Positions 6,943-16,379 are shown, counted from the stretch's first letter. The stretch: 63,451 bases of DNA from Pseudarthrobacter enclensis (GCF_030811655.1 NZ_JAUSRE010000026.1:1-63451); one strand, 5' to 3'. Notes: generated from the letters alone by a model not told the origin. Numbers and translations are program-made.

Positions 6943-9900
6943 CTACTGCTGGGCGGCCCGCTCGTGGGGGCTCAGGCCGAGGAAGGCTCCAAGTTCCTCC
7001 AGCGCCGCCGGCTTGTGCGGCATGTAATTAGTGAGTTCCGGGGACCGGATCACCACCGCGCGCCACTGGCCGCGGGAGACAGCAACGTTGATGCGGTTCC
7101 TGTTGAGCAGGAACTCTGCTCCGCGCGGTGCTTCGGCCACCGCAGAGCACGCCATGGACACCAACACCACCGGTGCTTCCTGGCCCTGGAACTTGTCCAC
7201 TGTCCCCACGCGGACCTCGGGCAGTCCCGATTCTGCCAGTTGTTTGCGGATGAGGTGGACCTGGGCGTTGTAGGCGGCCACTACCAGCAGGTCCTGCTGT
7301 TCCAGCGGACGCGCCGCGCTGCCGGGGCCGGCAATCCACTTCAACCCCAGATGCCGGCGGGCCTGGCGGACAACTTCATCCGCCTCTTCTTTTGAAGCTG
7401 TCGTGTTTCCGCTGTGGGATACGAAGACTGTCTCCACACCGGGCGCGAAGGCTTCCAGTTCGCGGAGGGACGCGGCAGGAGCGGACTTCAGCTTCCCCTC
7501 GTAGCTGAGGTTGGATACGGCCCGGCACAGCTCCGGATGCATGCGCCAGGTGTCGGCAAGGAAGTAACCCAGGTTCGGCGGAAGGGTGGCGTGTCCGGCC
7601 GCGAGCCATCCCAGGGCGGACTCATCAACTGGTTCCGGATGCGCTCCTTGTGAAACCTGCGGAAGCTGCTGCGGGTCCCCGAGCAGGAGCAGCCTCTTGG
7701 CAGAGCGGGACACGGCGAGCGTGTTGGCCAGCGAGAATTGGCCGGCCTCATCAATGACCAGGAGGTCAACGGACCCGGCAGGCACCTCCTTGCCGGTCAT
7801 GGTCCACGCCGTGCCGCCCACCAAGCAGCCGCCCGGGGCCGACAGCAGGCGGCCCACATCTCCTTCCGCCGTTAGCTGCCACGGAACATCATGAGGAGAA
7901 CTTAGTTTCTTGCCCACGACAGCCGGGTCCACCCCGCCTGTCTGGATGGCCCGGCACAGGAGGTTTTCCACCACATTGTGGGACTGGGCCACCACGCCGA
8001 TCTTCCAGCCCTCGGCCACGAGCCTGCCGATCACATGGGCGCCAACGAACGTCTTTCCCGTACCCGGAGGGCCCTGGACGGCCAGGTAGGAGCGGTCAAG
8101 GTCCCGCAGGGACTCGGTGATGGCGCCGGCATAATCTGCCTCGGCGTCCTCCCCGCGCGCCACTTCCACCGGCCGCGGGCGGGAGAGGAAACGCGGTGGC
8201 AGCTTGCGCAGGATGTCCAATGCCGGCTGAGCGGGAAGGGTGGGCGCCGAGGCTCCCACTACCCGGGCTATGTCAGCTATGGCGGCCTCGATGTTGTCCG
8301 TGGGTATCGGGGTGTCCTCGGTCAGCGCTACCGGAAGGTGCGCGTAGGCAGCGACCTTCCTGGACTCCTTCTCGGAGATGGTGATGATGGTGTGTTCCGG
8401 GTTGTCGGGAGCTGCCTTGAGCTCGTCGATGCGGGTCTTGAAGGTATACGCCCGGGTGCTCGGCGCTGCGTTTGAGCCGGCCATGCCGTCTGGGGCTGGG
8501 GGATCGTACAGCCGGCACCACGTGGAATCGGGACGGAAATCGGAACCCTCCGTCATGGTGCCGCGCAGGTGCAGCACCCGGGTCCGCATCCGTTCGGTGG
8601 GCTTCGCCAGCGCCCAGTCGGAAGAGACCTCGGCGGACTCAACGATGAACACGTTCCGTTGGTCTGACCAACTGTCCAGCGGCGCCTCGACGCGGTCGAA
8701 GTGCTGCCACCAGAACTGCTTCCGCTCGCGCCGGTGATATCCGGTGGCGGCAGCGACCATGGCAAGGGCCCGCTCGTCGTTCGTCCAAGGCCGGTTGTCC
8801 GGCAGTTCGTCCAGGTACTCGCGAAGGCGCCGTTCTTCCTGGGTCTCATTCCGTCCGACCGGGGATCCGTCGGCTGCGGGACCCGCGAGAGGAGCAACTG
8901 CCGAAGACCCGTCATCAGGATCTTCCGTGGGGGACTGGGCGCCTGCGGGGGCCTGGGAAGCGATCTGCAGCAGCCAGTCCCGCAGCCGCAGCGTGGAGAG
9001 GCAGTCGTACTGGTTGTAGTCGGAGATGGAAGCCAGGATGGCAGCGGCTTCATCCCGTTGCCCTTCATCCCGGGCGGCGCAGTAGGCGGCATAGGCCACA
9101 ACAGAGGCGCCTGCATCCTTGACATCCCCTGAGCGCAGGTTGTTTCCCATGTACAGCGGTTCGAGCTTCTTGATGGAGTAGGACGCTTCCGAGATGCGGA
9201 CGGAATGCCGCACCGTGGCGTACAGGTCCACCAGCAGACCCTGTCTCAGCCAGTCGTCCACGATGTCCTCACCGGCCTGGTGGGCCAGGGAGAGGTTGCG
9301 GAGAGCCGTCTTCTCGTACGGGGCATAGTGGTAGACGTGCATGTCCGGGTAGACGGCACGCCTCTGTTCCACGTAGTCCAGGAAGCCAAGGAATGCGCGG
9401 CGCTCCTCCGAGCGGGAGTGCGCCCAGAACGGCCGGAAGACCGGATCTGTCTGATCCCCTTCAACCGGTGCCTCGATGACGCCGAAGAGGTACTCGATGC
9501 CCCATGCGCCGGTGGCAGGGTCCTGCCACAACGGATCGCCTTCGAAGTCGAAAAAGATGTCTCCCCTGCTGGGGGCGGGAAGATCCCGGATGGTGTTGTC
9601 CGGAAGGACGGTGTAGGAAACCGTGCGTGTTTCTCCGTCCTTCGTAAACGTGCGGGAACCGGCCACCGAATCCAGGCCCAGTTGCATCCGCGCCTGGGCG
9701 CGCAGCCTGACCACGGAGTTTTTTGCCTGGGCGGCGGGCATCGCCGCCAGTTGGTCGATGGTGGTGATGTTCGCTGCATGGAGTTTCCGCCGCTGGACCA
9801 CGGACATGCCGGCTACCATCAGCAGGTCCCGGTGGAGTTTCACCTGTTCCGCGCAGTAGTCGCACCGTCCGCAATGGACGACGCCGGGCTGCTGCCACTG

Positions 9901-10608
9901 CACAACTGCCTCGGCGGCGCGGTGGCTGGCCGTGAGTTGGCGGAAGCGCCGCCGTCGCTCGCGGAAGACGGGCAGCAGGTCCGGCAGGGAGTGGCTGCTC
10001 CGCAGCCAGTCCTCTCCCACGCGGGTGCCCAGCACGAGCGTGACGACCGGCGAGGGGTCCAGCCCCATGCCCAGTAATTGGTCGCCGTACGCGGCCAGCT
10101 GAAGAAGCGCGCCTGCCTTGGCGTGCCGGGCAAGTTTCGTGTCCCAGACTTCGTACCGGCCCGGGTCCCCGGTGCCTGCGGCCTCGTTGACCAGGAAGTC
10201 CGCGTAGCCCAGGAATTCGCCATCGAAAAAGGTGGCTTGGAAGACGACGTCCGCTCCCGACCGGAGGGCGAGCTCTGTTTCGGCATGTTTAGCCTGAAGG
10301 TCGCTGCGCAGGGTCTGGCCGCGTTCCAGGGCGTAGACGCCCGACCCGCGGCTGGCGTCCCACTCGCCGTATTTCTCTACGAGACTGGCAAGCACCGTGC
10401 GCTCGTGCCGGTCTCCCAGCTCGCCGGCACGCTTCTGCATTTCGTCGGCGGGAAACTCGGCCTTGGGGGAGCGTCCCAGCTTTTCGTCCAGTATCCGGAG
10501 CGTGCGGTACTCGCATTCGGACGCAGCCACCAGGTCGCTGGCCGAAAAGACCAGGTCCGGCGGGGGACTGGAGCCCGAATCAGTGCCGGCGGCGTCGAGC
10601 AGAAACAC
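6943..10608 (-). CDS. TM0106-type RecB-like nuclease fused to superfamily 1 helicase
   Basis: This very large protein (1221 residues) joins an N-terminal RecB/Cas4-like nuclease, a DEDD-type exonuclease-like segment and a C-terminal SF1 helicase. The cysteine group CGRCDYC (about residues 244-250) could hold an iron-sulfur cluster as in Cas4/AddB proteins. The segment DIFFDFEGDPLW is near residue 350. Walker A GPPGTGKT is near 842, Walker B LLVIDEAGQF near 950 and GDPQQLP follows. It is expected to process DNA or RNA ends in repair. The start is a GTG with GGGGAGG upstream. It is a single gene, convergent with the acylphosphatase gene. Confidence 0.88.
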   Translation of the reverse strand: MFLLDAAGTDSGSSPPPDLVFSASDLVAASECEYRTLRILDEKLGRSPKAEFPADEMQKRAGELGDRHERTVLASLVEKYGEWDASRGSGVYALERGQTLRSDLQAKHAETELALRSGADVVFQATFFDGEFLGYADFLVNEAAGTGDPGRYEVWDTKLARHAKAGALLQLAAYGDQLLGMGLDPSPVVTLVLGTRVGEDWLRSSHSLPDLLPVFRERRRRFRQLTASHRAAEAVVQWQQPGVVHCGRCDYCAEQVKLHRDLLMVAGMSVVQRRKLHAANITTIDQLAAMPAAQAKNSVVRLRAQARMQLGLDSVAGSRTFTKDGETRTVSYTVLPDNTIRDLPAPSRGDIFFDFEGDPLWQDPATGAWGIEYLFGVIEAPVEGDQTDPVFRPFWAHSRSEERRAFLGFLDYVEQRRAVYPDMHVYHYAPYEKTALRNLSLAHQAGEDIVDDWLRQGLLVDLYATVRHSVRISEASYSIKKLEPLYMGNNLRSGDVKDAGASVVAYAAYCAARDEGQRDEAAAILASISDYNQYDCLSTLRLRDWLLQIASQAPAGAQSPTEDPDDGSSAVAPLAGPAADGSPVGRNETQEERRLREYLDELPDNRPWTNDERALAMVAAATGYHRRERKQFWWQHFDRVEAPLDSWSDQRNVFIVESAEVSSDWALAKPTERMRTRVLHLRGTMTEGSDFRPDSTWCRLYDPPAPDGMAGSNAAPSTRAYTFKTRIDELKAAPDNPEHTIITISEKESRKVAAYAHLPVALTEDTPIPTDNIEAAIADIARVVGASAPTLPAQPALDILRKLPPRFLSRPRPVEVARGEDAEADYAGAITESLRDLDRSYLAVQGPPGTGKTFVGAHVIGRLVAEGWKIGVVAQSHNVVENLLCRAIQTGGVDPAVVGKKLSSPHDVPWQLTAEGDVGRLLSAPGGCLVGGTAWTMTGKEVPAGSVDLLVIDEAGQFSLANTLAVSRSAKRLLLLGDPQQLPQVSQGAHPEPVDESALGWLAAGHATLPPNLGYFLADTWRMHPELCRAVSNLSYEGKLKSAPAASLRELEAFAPGVETVFVSHSGNTTASKEEADEVVRQARRHLGLKWIAGPGSAARPLEQQDLLVVAAYNAQVHLIRKQLAESGLPEVRVGTVDKFQGQEAPVVLVSMACSAVAEAPRGAEFLLNRNRINVAVSRGQWRAVVIRSPELTNYMPHKPAALEELGAFLGLSPHERAAQQ

Positions 10609-10730
10609 GTGGCCTCCCCAACTGTTGGCGGGCCGGGGGACGGTTTCCCCAGCCTGGAATCAAACGTAGCAAGAGGGACTGACAAAGGCTCCCGGCCGGG
10701 AGTCGGGCCGGCGGCCCTGAAAAGCTGTTG

Positions 10731-11456
10731 CTAGGCGAGGCGTGTAACGCTCCGTCGTGAAGGGCGCCGTGCGGCGCCATCGGAAAACAGCTCCGGAGTC
10801 GCTTCCTGGATGCGTTGGACGTCCTCGAATACGGCACGCAGATGCAGGCGCAGCCTGCTGTCCGCATCGGACAAATTGTGCGCTTCCAGCGCGTCCACAA
10901 CGGCAGTGTGCTGCTCAATAAGCGTGGAGACAGGCCTGGTGTCCAGCAAACTCAGCCGGCGTGCCCGGTCCAGGTGCGCCTTGGCGGAGTTGACTGCGGC
11001 CCAAGCGGACTCATGTCCGGCCAGACGTAGGAGTTCCCGGTGGAAGTCCTCATCAAGTCGGAAGAATTCCTCGACGTCACCGCACGCATCCGCATCAGAC
11101 TGGGCCCGGAGAATCTCCCGCAGGCCGGTGATGCCTGCGCTGTCCGCGGCAAGGTCTCTTAGGGAAGCGCACTCGATCGCCTCCCGGACGAACTGAGCTT
11201 CAGAGACGCGGCCCAAGTCCACTAGGGAGACGAAGGAACCGATCTGCGGGAAGACCTGGACCAGACCTTCCTCGCGCAGAAGTATCAGGCTCTCACGCAC
11301 CGGCGTGCGACTGACCCCCAGTTCCTGCGCCAGTTCGTTCTCGGACAGCGGCTCTCCGGGGGGCAGCTGCAATGAGATGATCCGGCGGCGCAGCGTTTCA
11401 AGAGTCTGGTCTCGCACCGAAAGCCGCCGGGAATCGTCTCGTTTATCGGTTGCCAT
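10731..11456 (-). CDS. GntR family regulator, FadR/FCD subfamily
   Basis: The protein has an N-terminal winged helix (PPGEPLSENELAQELGVSRT, then PVRESLILLREEGLVQ) and an all-helical FCD effector domain (about residues 90-220) with metal-ligand type His residues (DEDFHREL). It is divergent from the sugar-acid operon and is its likely repressor. The start ATG at 11456 has no ribosome binding site, but TAGACT ends 6 bases upstream, so the mRNA is probably leaderless. The 16-base palindrome in the shared promoter region would let it control itself and the operon together. Confidence 0.88.
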   Translation of the reverse strand: MATDKRDDSRRLSVRDQTLETLRRRIISLQLPPGEPLSENELAQELGVSRTPVRESLILLREEGLVQVFPQIGSFVSLVDLGRVSEAQFVREAIECASLRDLAADSAGITGLREILRAQSDADACGDVEEFFRLDEDFHRELLRLAGHESAWAAVNSAKAHLDRARRLSLLDTRPVSTLIEQHTAVVDALEAHNLSDADSRLRLHLRAVFEDVQRIQEATPELFSDGAARRPSRRSVTRLA

Positions 11457-11462
11457 GGAACC

Positions 11463-11502
11463 AGTCTAACCTGTTGACACACTAGAATGGTAGTGCTTGT
11501 AT
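11463..11502. promoter_or_regulatory. Divergent promoters with palindromic GntR operator
   Basis: Plus strand: TTGACA (11474-11479), 17 bases, TTGTAT (11497-11502), the promoter of the sugar-acid operon. The spacer contains CACTA-N6-TAGTG (11480-11495), a perfect inverted repeat well placed for repression. Minus strand: TAGACT (11468-11463) is a -10 for the regulator gene. A second half-site, GGTAGT, lies at 11503-11508. Confidence 0.6.
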
Positions 11503-11651
11503 GGTAGTTGGAATCAAGGTGCTGCTGGTTACTTCCGCCTCGTCCGGGGGCTGAGGCGGGCCCGATCCAGACCACAGCGGTTCAGCTGTTCACTTCTCTC
11601 CTCCAATGGACTTAACCCCCTTCGACAGCATCACATGCAAAGGAGCAACTG

Positions 11652-13046
11652 ATGACCGAAAGCATCGCGCCGCCCACCAGTCCACAAGCTGAGGCCGGCA
11701 ACACTCGCGATCTCGCCAAAGTGGCCGTGTCCGGTTGGCTTGGCACCGCCATGGAATTCATGGACTTCCAGCTGTACTCCTTGGCGGCCGCCATCGTGTT
11801 CAACAAGATCTTCTTCCCCGACGTCAGTCCCGTCATCGGCCTGATTGCAGCCATGGCAACGTACGGCGTGGGCTACGTGGCCCGCCTTTTCGGTGCCGTC
11901 TACTTCGGCAGGATGGGTGACCGCATCGGCCGCAAGAAGGTCCTCTACATCACCATCGCCCTGATGGGCGCTTCCACTACCCTGATCGGCGTGCTTCCCA
12001 CCTACGCCATGATCGGCATCTGGGCGCCGATCCTGCTGGTGGCCTTGCGGCTCATCCAGGGCTTCGGCGCCGGGGCGGAAATCGCCGGCGCCACGGTCAT
12101 GCTCGCTGAATTCGCATCCGCCCGCCGCCGCGGCATCATCTCCTCCCTGGTGTGCCTTGGCACCAACTCGGGCACCCTGGGCGCATCGGCCCTATGGGCC
12201 ATCCTGGTCGCCTCGCTCTCCCAGGAGGACTTGCTGAGCTGGGGTTGGCGAATACCTTTCCTCGCCAGCTTCCTGATCATGATTTTCGCTATCTGGATCC
12301 GCCGCTCGATCAAGGAAAGCCCGGTCTTTGAACAGCGCGCCGATGTCGTGGATGGTGTGGCCCTGACCAAGGACAAGATCAAGAACTCCGCGAAAGCCCC
12401 CGCGCTTGCCGGAACCAGCACCATCGAGGCCGCCCTGCACCAGAAGAAAGGCAAGTCGTTCCTCATCGCCCTGGGCCTGCGCTTCGGCCAGGCCGGCAAC
12501 TCCGGCCTGGTGCAGACCTTCCTGGTGGGCTACCTGGCCACCGTGCTGCTCGCCGACAAGACCGTGGGCACCAACGCCATCATGTACGGCTCCCTGCTTG
12601 GCTTCATCACCATCCCCCTGGTCGGGCTCCTGGGTGACCGCTTCGGCCGCCGCCCGCTGTACCTGGTGCTGAGCGCCCTGACCGCTGTGTACGCCGTCCC
12701 GATGATGCTGATGATCACCAGCGGCAACGCCGCCGTTATCACTGTCGCCATGGTGATCGGCCTGAACCTCGGCGTGCTGGGCCTGTTCGCCATGGAGAGC
12801 GTCACCATGGCCGAGTTCTTCGGGGCCCGGACCCGCTTCACCCAGCTGGCCCTCGCCAAGGAAATCGGCGGCATCCTGGCCACCGCCATCGGGCCCATCC
12901 TGGCAGCCACGCTCACCGCAGTCACCGGGCACTGGTGGCCCCTCGCCGCCATGCTGATCGGCTACTCGCTGATCACCCTGGTTTCCGCCGCCGTCGGCCC
13001 GGAGGTCCGCGGCCGCGACATGGTCCGCCTTGAGGACGCCGTATGA
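11652..13046 (+). CDS. MFS transporter, metabolite:H+ symporter type
   Basis: This 464-residue protein has 12 expected membrane segments and the MHS-family features: the first helix with GTAMEFMDFQLYSLAA, the loop 2-3 motif GRMGDRIGRKK and the second-half equivalent GDRFGRRP. A charged central loop (residues about 225-270) separates the halves. As the first gene of the operon it probably imports the sugar acid that the following enzymes degrade. AAAGGAG precedes the ATG. The stop overlaps the start of the dehydrogenase gene by 4 bases. Confidence 0.88.
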   Translation: MTESIAPPTSPQAEAGNTRDLAKVAVSGWLGTAMEFMDFQLYSLAAAIVFNKIFFPDVSPVIGLIAAMATYGVGYVARLFGAVYFGRMGDRIGRKKVLYITIALMGASTTLIGVLPTYAMIGIWAPILLVALRLIQGFGAGAEIAGATVMLAEFASARRRGIISSLVCLGTNSGTLGASALWAILVASLSQEDLLSWGWRIPFLASFLIMIFAIWIRRSIKESPVFEQRADVVDGVALTKDKIKNSAKAPALAGTSTIEAALHQKKGKSFLIALGLRFGQAGNSGLVQTFLVGYLATVLLADKTVGTNAIMYGSLLGFITIPLVGLLGDRFGRRPLYLVLSALTAVYAVPMMLMITSGNAAVITVAMVIGLNLGVLGLFAMESVTMAEFFGARTRFTQLALAKEIGGILATAIGPILAATLTAVTGHWWPLAAMLIGYSLITLVSAAVGPEVRGRDMVRLEDAV

Positions 13047-14080
13047 AAGCCGTTGTCGTCCACGGGGCCAACGACCTGCGCATCGATGAGCGGCCCGAGC
13101 CGGCAGCGGGGCCCGGGGAAGTAGTGCTCGACGTCGAATGGGGCGGCATCTGCGGAAGCGACCTTTCGTACTGGCGCCACGGAGCGTCGGGGACGGCGGC
13201 GCTGAAGTCACCGCTCGTCCTGGGCCACGAGGTGGCGGGCCGGATCGCTGCGCTCGGCGCCGGCGTCGACCACCTTGAGGTGGGACAGCCCGTCACGGTG
13301 CACCCGGCCGAACTGGTGGGGGACGGCACCATGCCGGAGCGCCTGCGGGGACGCACCAACCTGTACCCGCAGATCCGCTACTTCGGCTCGGCGGCCTTCG
13401 ACCCGCACACGGACGGCGGCTTCAGCGAACGCAAGCTCGCCAAGGCATTCCAGGTCCGTCCGCTGCCCGACGGCGTCGACACCCTCCGGGGCGCACTGGC
13501 CGAACCGCTGGCCGTCGCCATGCATGCCGTCAGCCGGGCGGGCAATCTCGAAGGGCGCGACATCCTGGTCAACGGTGCGGGACCCATCGGATCGCTCGTA
13601 ACCGCGGCCGCCAAGTATGCCGGGGCCCGGACCGTAATCGCCACGGACATCAGCGATGCGTCGCTGCAAATCGCCAAGGCCATGGGGGCGGATGAGGTCC
13701 TCAACGTCGCCCGCAATCCATTGCCGGCAGACATGGAACTGGTCTTCGAAGCCACCGGCATCCCGGCAGTGCTGGGCAACGTCCTGATGGCCACGGCCCG
13801 CGGCGGCACCATCGTCCAAGTGGGGAATCTGCCCGGCGCGCCCGCGGCCTCCGCGCTGGGCGACCTGGTGACCCGGGAAATCACCTGGATCGGCTCTTAC
13901 CGGTTCGTGGACGAGATCACCGATGCCCTGCAAGCCATGGCCAACGGCCTGGACGTCTCGCCCGTCATCACCCACACGTTCGGCATCGACGATGCCGAGG
14001 AAGCCATGCAGACCGCCGCGGACCCGGCCGTCGGCAGCAGCAAGGTCATGCTCCGTCTCTCCACCAGCCAGCCCAATTAA
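13043..14080 (+). CDS. L-idonate/L-gulonate 5-dehydrogenase-like zinc alcohol dehydrogenase
   Basis: This medium-chain dehydrogenase has 345 residues. The catalytic zinc site is intact (GGICGSD, LGHEVAG, LAEPLAV), and the NAD motif is GAGPIGS. It resembles L-idonate 5-dehydrogenase (TNLYPQIRYFGSAA, then HTDGGFSE), but the usual four cysteines of the structural zinc loop are absent. In this operon the expected reaction is oxidation of L-gulonate or L-idonate at C5 to give D-fructuronate or 5-ketogluconate; the enzyme type is clear but the substrate is inferred. It overlaps the transporter gene by ATGA. Confidence 0.8.
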   Translation: MKAVVVHGANDLRIDERPEPAAGPGEVVLDVEWGGICGSDLSYWRHGASGTAALKSPLVLGHEVAGRIAALGAGVDHLEVGQPVTVHPAELVGDGTMPERLRGRTNLYPQIRYFGSAAFDPHTDGGFSERKLAKAFQVRPLPDGVDTLRGALAEPLAVAMHAVSRAGNLEGRDILVNGAGPIGSLVTAAAKYAGARTVIATDISDASLQIAKAMGADEVLNVARNPLPADMELVFEATGIPAVLGNVLMATARGGTIVQVGNLPGAPAASALGDLVTREITWIGSYRFVDEITDALQAMANGLDVSPVITHTFGIDDAEEAMQTAADPAVGSSKVMLRLSTSQPN

Positions 14081-14086
14081 GTAGCA

Positions 14087-14122
14087 GTAACTGTCGTTTT
14101 GGGGTCCCAAAACGACAGTTAC
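14087..14122. repeat. Perfect 17-bp palindrome inside the sugar-acid operon
   Basis: GTAACTGTCGTTTTGGG (14087-14103) is followed by GT and then its exact inverse (14106-14122). The element fills most of the gap between the dehydrogenase and dehydratase genes. No T run follows on either strand. It could be a dispersed REP-like element, an mRNA processing or stability site, or a partial terminator that sets operon polarity. Confidence 0.8.
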
Positions 14123-14161
14123 GGCGACCTGCATCGCTCACCACCATTTGAAGGACTCCCA

Positions 14162-15373
14162 GTGAAGATCACCGACGCACGGGTTGTGGTTTCGTCGCCC
14201 GGACGGAACTACGTCACGCTCGTTATTGAAACCGAGGACGGCATCACCGGCATCGGCGACGCCACCCTCAACGGCCGCGAGCTGGCAGTGGCGTCCTACC
14301 TCAGCGACCACCTCTGCCCGCTGCTGATCGGCCGCGACGCCCGCCGGATCGAGGACGCCTGGCAGTACTTCTACAAAGGGGCCTACTGGCGCCGCGGACC
14401 GGTAACAATGACCGCCATCGCTGCGATCGACGTCGCGCTCTGGGACATCAAGGGCAAAGCCGCCGGCATGCCGGTCTACGAACTTCTCGGCGGGGCCGCG
14501 CGCGAAGGCGTGATGGTGTATGGCCACGCCAGCGGCAGCAGCCTGGAGGACCTCAGCGCGGACTTCCAGCACCACCTGGACCTGGGCTACAAGGCGATCC
14601 GTGCCCAGGCCGCCGTGCCCGGGCTCGACAAGACCTACGGCATCGCCCCGGTGGACGGAATGCTCTATGAGCCGGCGAGCAGCAACGTTCCGCAGGAAGA
14701 CGCCTGGGAGACTACCGCGTACCTGGACTTCGCACCGAAGATGATGGCCCACGTCCGCGAGCAGTTCGGCTACGGCGTCCACATCCTGCACGACGTCCAC
14801 CACCGCCTCACCCCGATTGAGGCGGCCCGGCTGGGCGCCTCGCTGGAGCAGTACCGGCCGTTCTGGATCGAGGACCCGACGCCGGCTGAGGACCAGTCCG
14901 CGTTCCGGCTGATCCGCCAGCACACCACCACGCCCATCGCTGTCGGTGAGGTGTTCAACTCCATCTGGGACTGCCAGCAGCTGATCACCGAGCGCCTGAT
15001 CGACTACATCCGCACGTCGGTCTCGCACGCCGGCGGCATCACGCACCTGCGCCGGATCTTCTCCCTCGCGGACCTTTACGGCGTCCGTTCGGGCTCGCAC
15101 GGCGCCGGCGATCTGTCCCCTGTCTCGTTCGCCGCGGCGCTGCATGTGGACCTGTCCATCCCGAACTTCGGCGTCCAGGAATACATGGGCCACCGTGACC
15201 CGGCCAACGAGGTCTTCACCACCTCGTACAGCTTCAACGACGGCTACATGCACCCCGGCGACGCACCGGGGCTGGGCGTAGAGTTCAACGAGGAAGCCGC
15301 CGCGCGCTTCCCCTTCGACCCTAAGTACCTGCCGGTGAACCGGCGCCTGGACGGATCGGTGCACGACTGGTGA
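14162..15373 (+). CDS. manD: D-mannonate dehydratase, enolase superfamily (ManD/RspA)
   Basis: This 403-residue protein matches the ManD group: KITDARVVVSSPGRNYV at the N-terminus, GDATLNGRELAVASYL, LWQY-like AWQYFYKGAYWRRGPVTM, and the barrel block MTAIAAIDVALWDIKGKAAG. It dehydrates D-mannonate (in some members D-gluconate, often slowly) to 2-keto-3-deoxy-D-gluconate with Mg2+. The GTG at 14162 is chosen for AAGGA at good spacing and for matching the family N-terminus. It follows the palindrome and overlaps the kinase gene by GTGA. Confidence 0.9.
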   Translation: MKITDARVVVSSPGRNYVTLVIETEDGITGIGDATLNGRELAVASYLSDHLCPLLIGRDARRIEDAWQYFYKGAYWRRGPVTMTAIAAIDVALWDIKGKAAGMPVYELLGGAAREGVMVYGHASGSSLEDLSADFQHHLDLGYKAIRAQAAVPGLDKTYGIAPVDGMLYEPASSNVPQEDAWETTAYLDFAPKMMAHVREQFGYGVHILHDVHHRLTPIEAARLGASLEQYRPFWIEDPTPAEDQSAFRLIRQHTTTPIAVGEVFNSIWDCQQLITERLIDYIRTSVSHAGGITHLRRIFSLADLYGVRSGSHGAGDLSPVSFAAALHVDLSIPNFGVQEYMGHRDPANEVFTTSYSFNDGYMHPGDAPGLGVEFNEEAAARFPFDPKYLPVNRRLDGSVHDW

Positions 15374-16341
15374 ACGGGATTCACGACGCTTTCGATGTGG
15401 TGGTGATGGGCGAGATCCTCGTCGAAGTCGCCACCGACCAGCCCTTCGGCCACGGCGTGCCCGCACAGCTGGGCATCTCCGGCGACGCCCTTAACGTGGC
15501 CGCAGCCGCCGCCGCAGCGGGTGCCAGGGTGGGGCTGCTGTCCGTGCTCACCGACGACGACCTGGGGCAGGCCATTGCAGGCCGGATCGCCGAGCTGGGC
15601 ATCTCCACCCGCCTGTTGAAGTTCCGCCGTGGGCAGCAGGGCGTCTACCTGGTGCACAGCGACCCCGACGGCGAACGCGAATTCTCCTACGCCCGCAGCG
15701 GCAGCGTCGGCTCCACCCTCGGACCGGACGACGTGGACCCCACGGTGTTCAGCTCGGCCGGCGCGGTGGTGGCCGGCGGCATCGCCTGCGCCATTTCGAC
15801 GACGGCACGCGCCGCCGTCGTTAAGGCCGCCTCGCTGGCCGCCCGTTTTGTCTACGATCCCAACTTCCGGCCCCGGCTCACCACCGTGGCGGACGCGGCG
15901 GCGGCACTGACCGAACTTGCCCCGCTGGCGTTCATGGTGACGCCTTCCTTCCCGGGCGAGACGGCAGCCCTGCTGGGGGTGTCCACTCCGTCCGAAGCCG
16001 TGGCCACACTGCGCTCGCTGGGGGCCGCCAATGTGGCAGTCACCTGCGGTGCCAAGGGAGTCCAGCTCGACTCGGGCGTGGACTCCGTGTGGGTCCCGGC
16101 CATTCCGGCACCCGCGGTGGTGGACCAGACCGGCGCCGGGGACGCGTTCGTGGGCACGCTCACCGCACGCCTGGTGCTGGGCGACGACCTCCCGACGGCG
16201 GCCCGGTACGGTGCGGCGGCGTCTTCATTGGTGGTCGGCGGTAAGGGCGGCACCGGCTTCATCCCCACCTTCGAGCAGACCCGTGCCCACGCCGCGGCGT
16301 CCGCGCATGCCGTGGAAGGGGCAGTGTCATCGCACTCCTGA
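15370..16341 (+). CDS. kdgK: 2-keto-3-deoxygluconate kinase, PfkB family
   Basis: This ribokinase-fold kinase of 323 residues has an N-terminal GEILVEVATDQ, followed by GDALNVAAAAA with the Gly-rich sugar site. The C-terminal PfkB signature is DQTGAGDAFVGTL, with the catalytic Asp in GAGD. In this context it phosphorylates KDG to KDPG. The GTG start at 15370 overlaps the dehydratase stop as GTGA, which suggests coupled translation. Confidence 0.85.
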   Translation: MNGIHDAFDVVVMGEILVEVATDQPFGHGVPAQLGISGDALNVAAAAAAAGARVGLLSVLTDDDLGQAIAGRIAELGISTRLLKFRRGQQGVYLVHSDPDGEREFSYARSGSVGSTLGPDDVDPTVFSSAGAVVAGGIACAISTTARAAVVKAASLAARFVYDPNFRPRLTTVADAAAALTELAPLAFMVTPSFPGETAALLGVSTPSEAVATLRSLGAANVAVTCGAKGVQLDSGVDSVWVPAIPAPAVVDQTGAGDAFVGTLTARLVLGDDLPTAARYGAAASSLVVGGKGGTGFIPTFEQTRAHAAASAHAVEGAVSSHS

Positions 16342-16379
16342 GTTCTTCATCCGTTGCCGCCACCGGCCATCAGGTCCTG

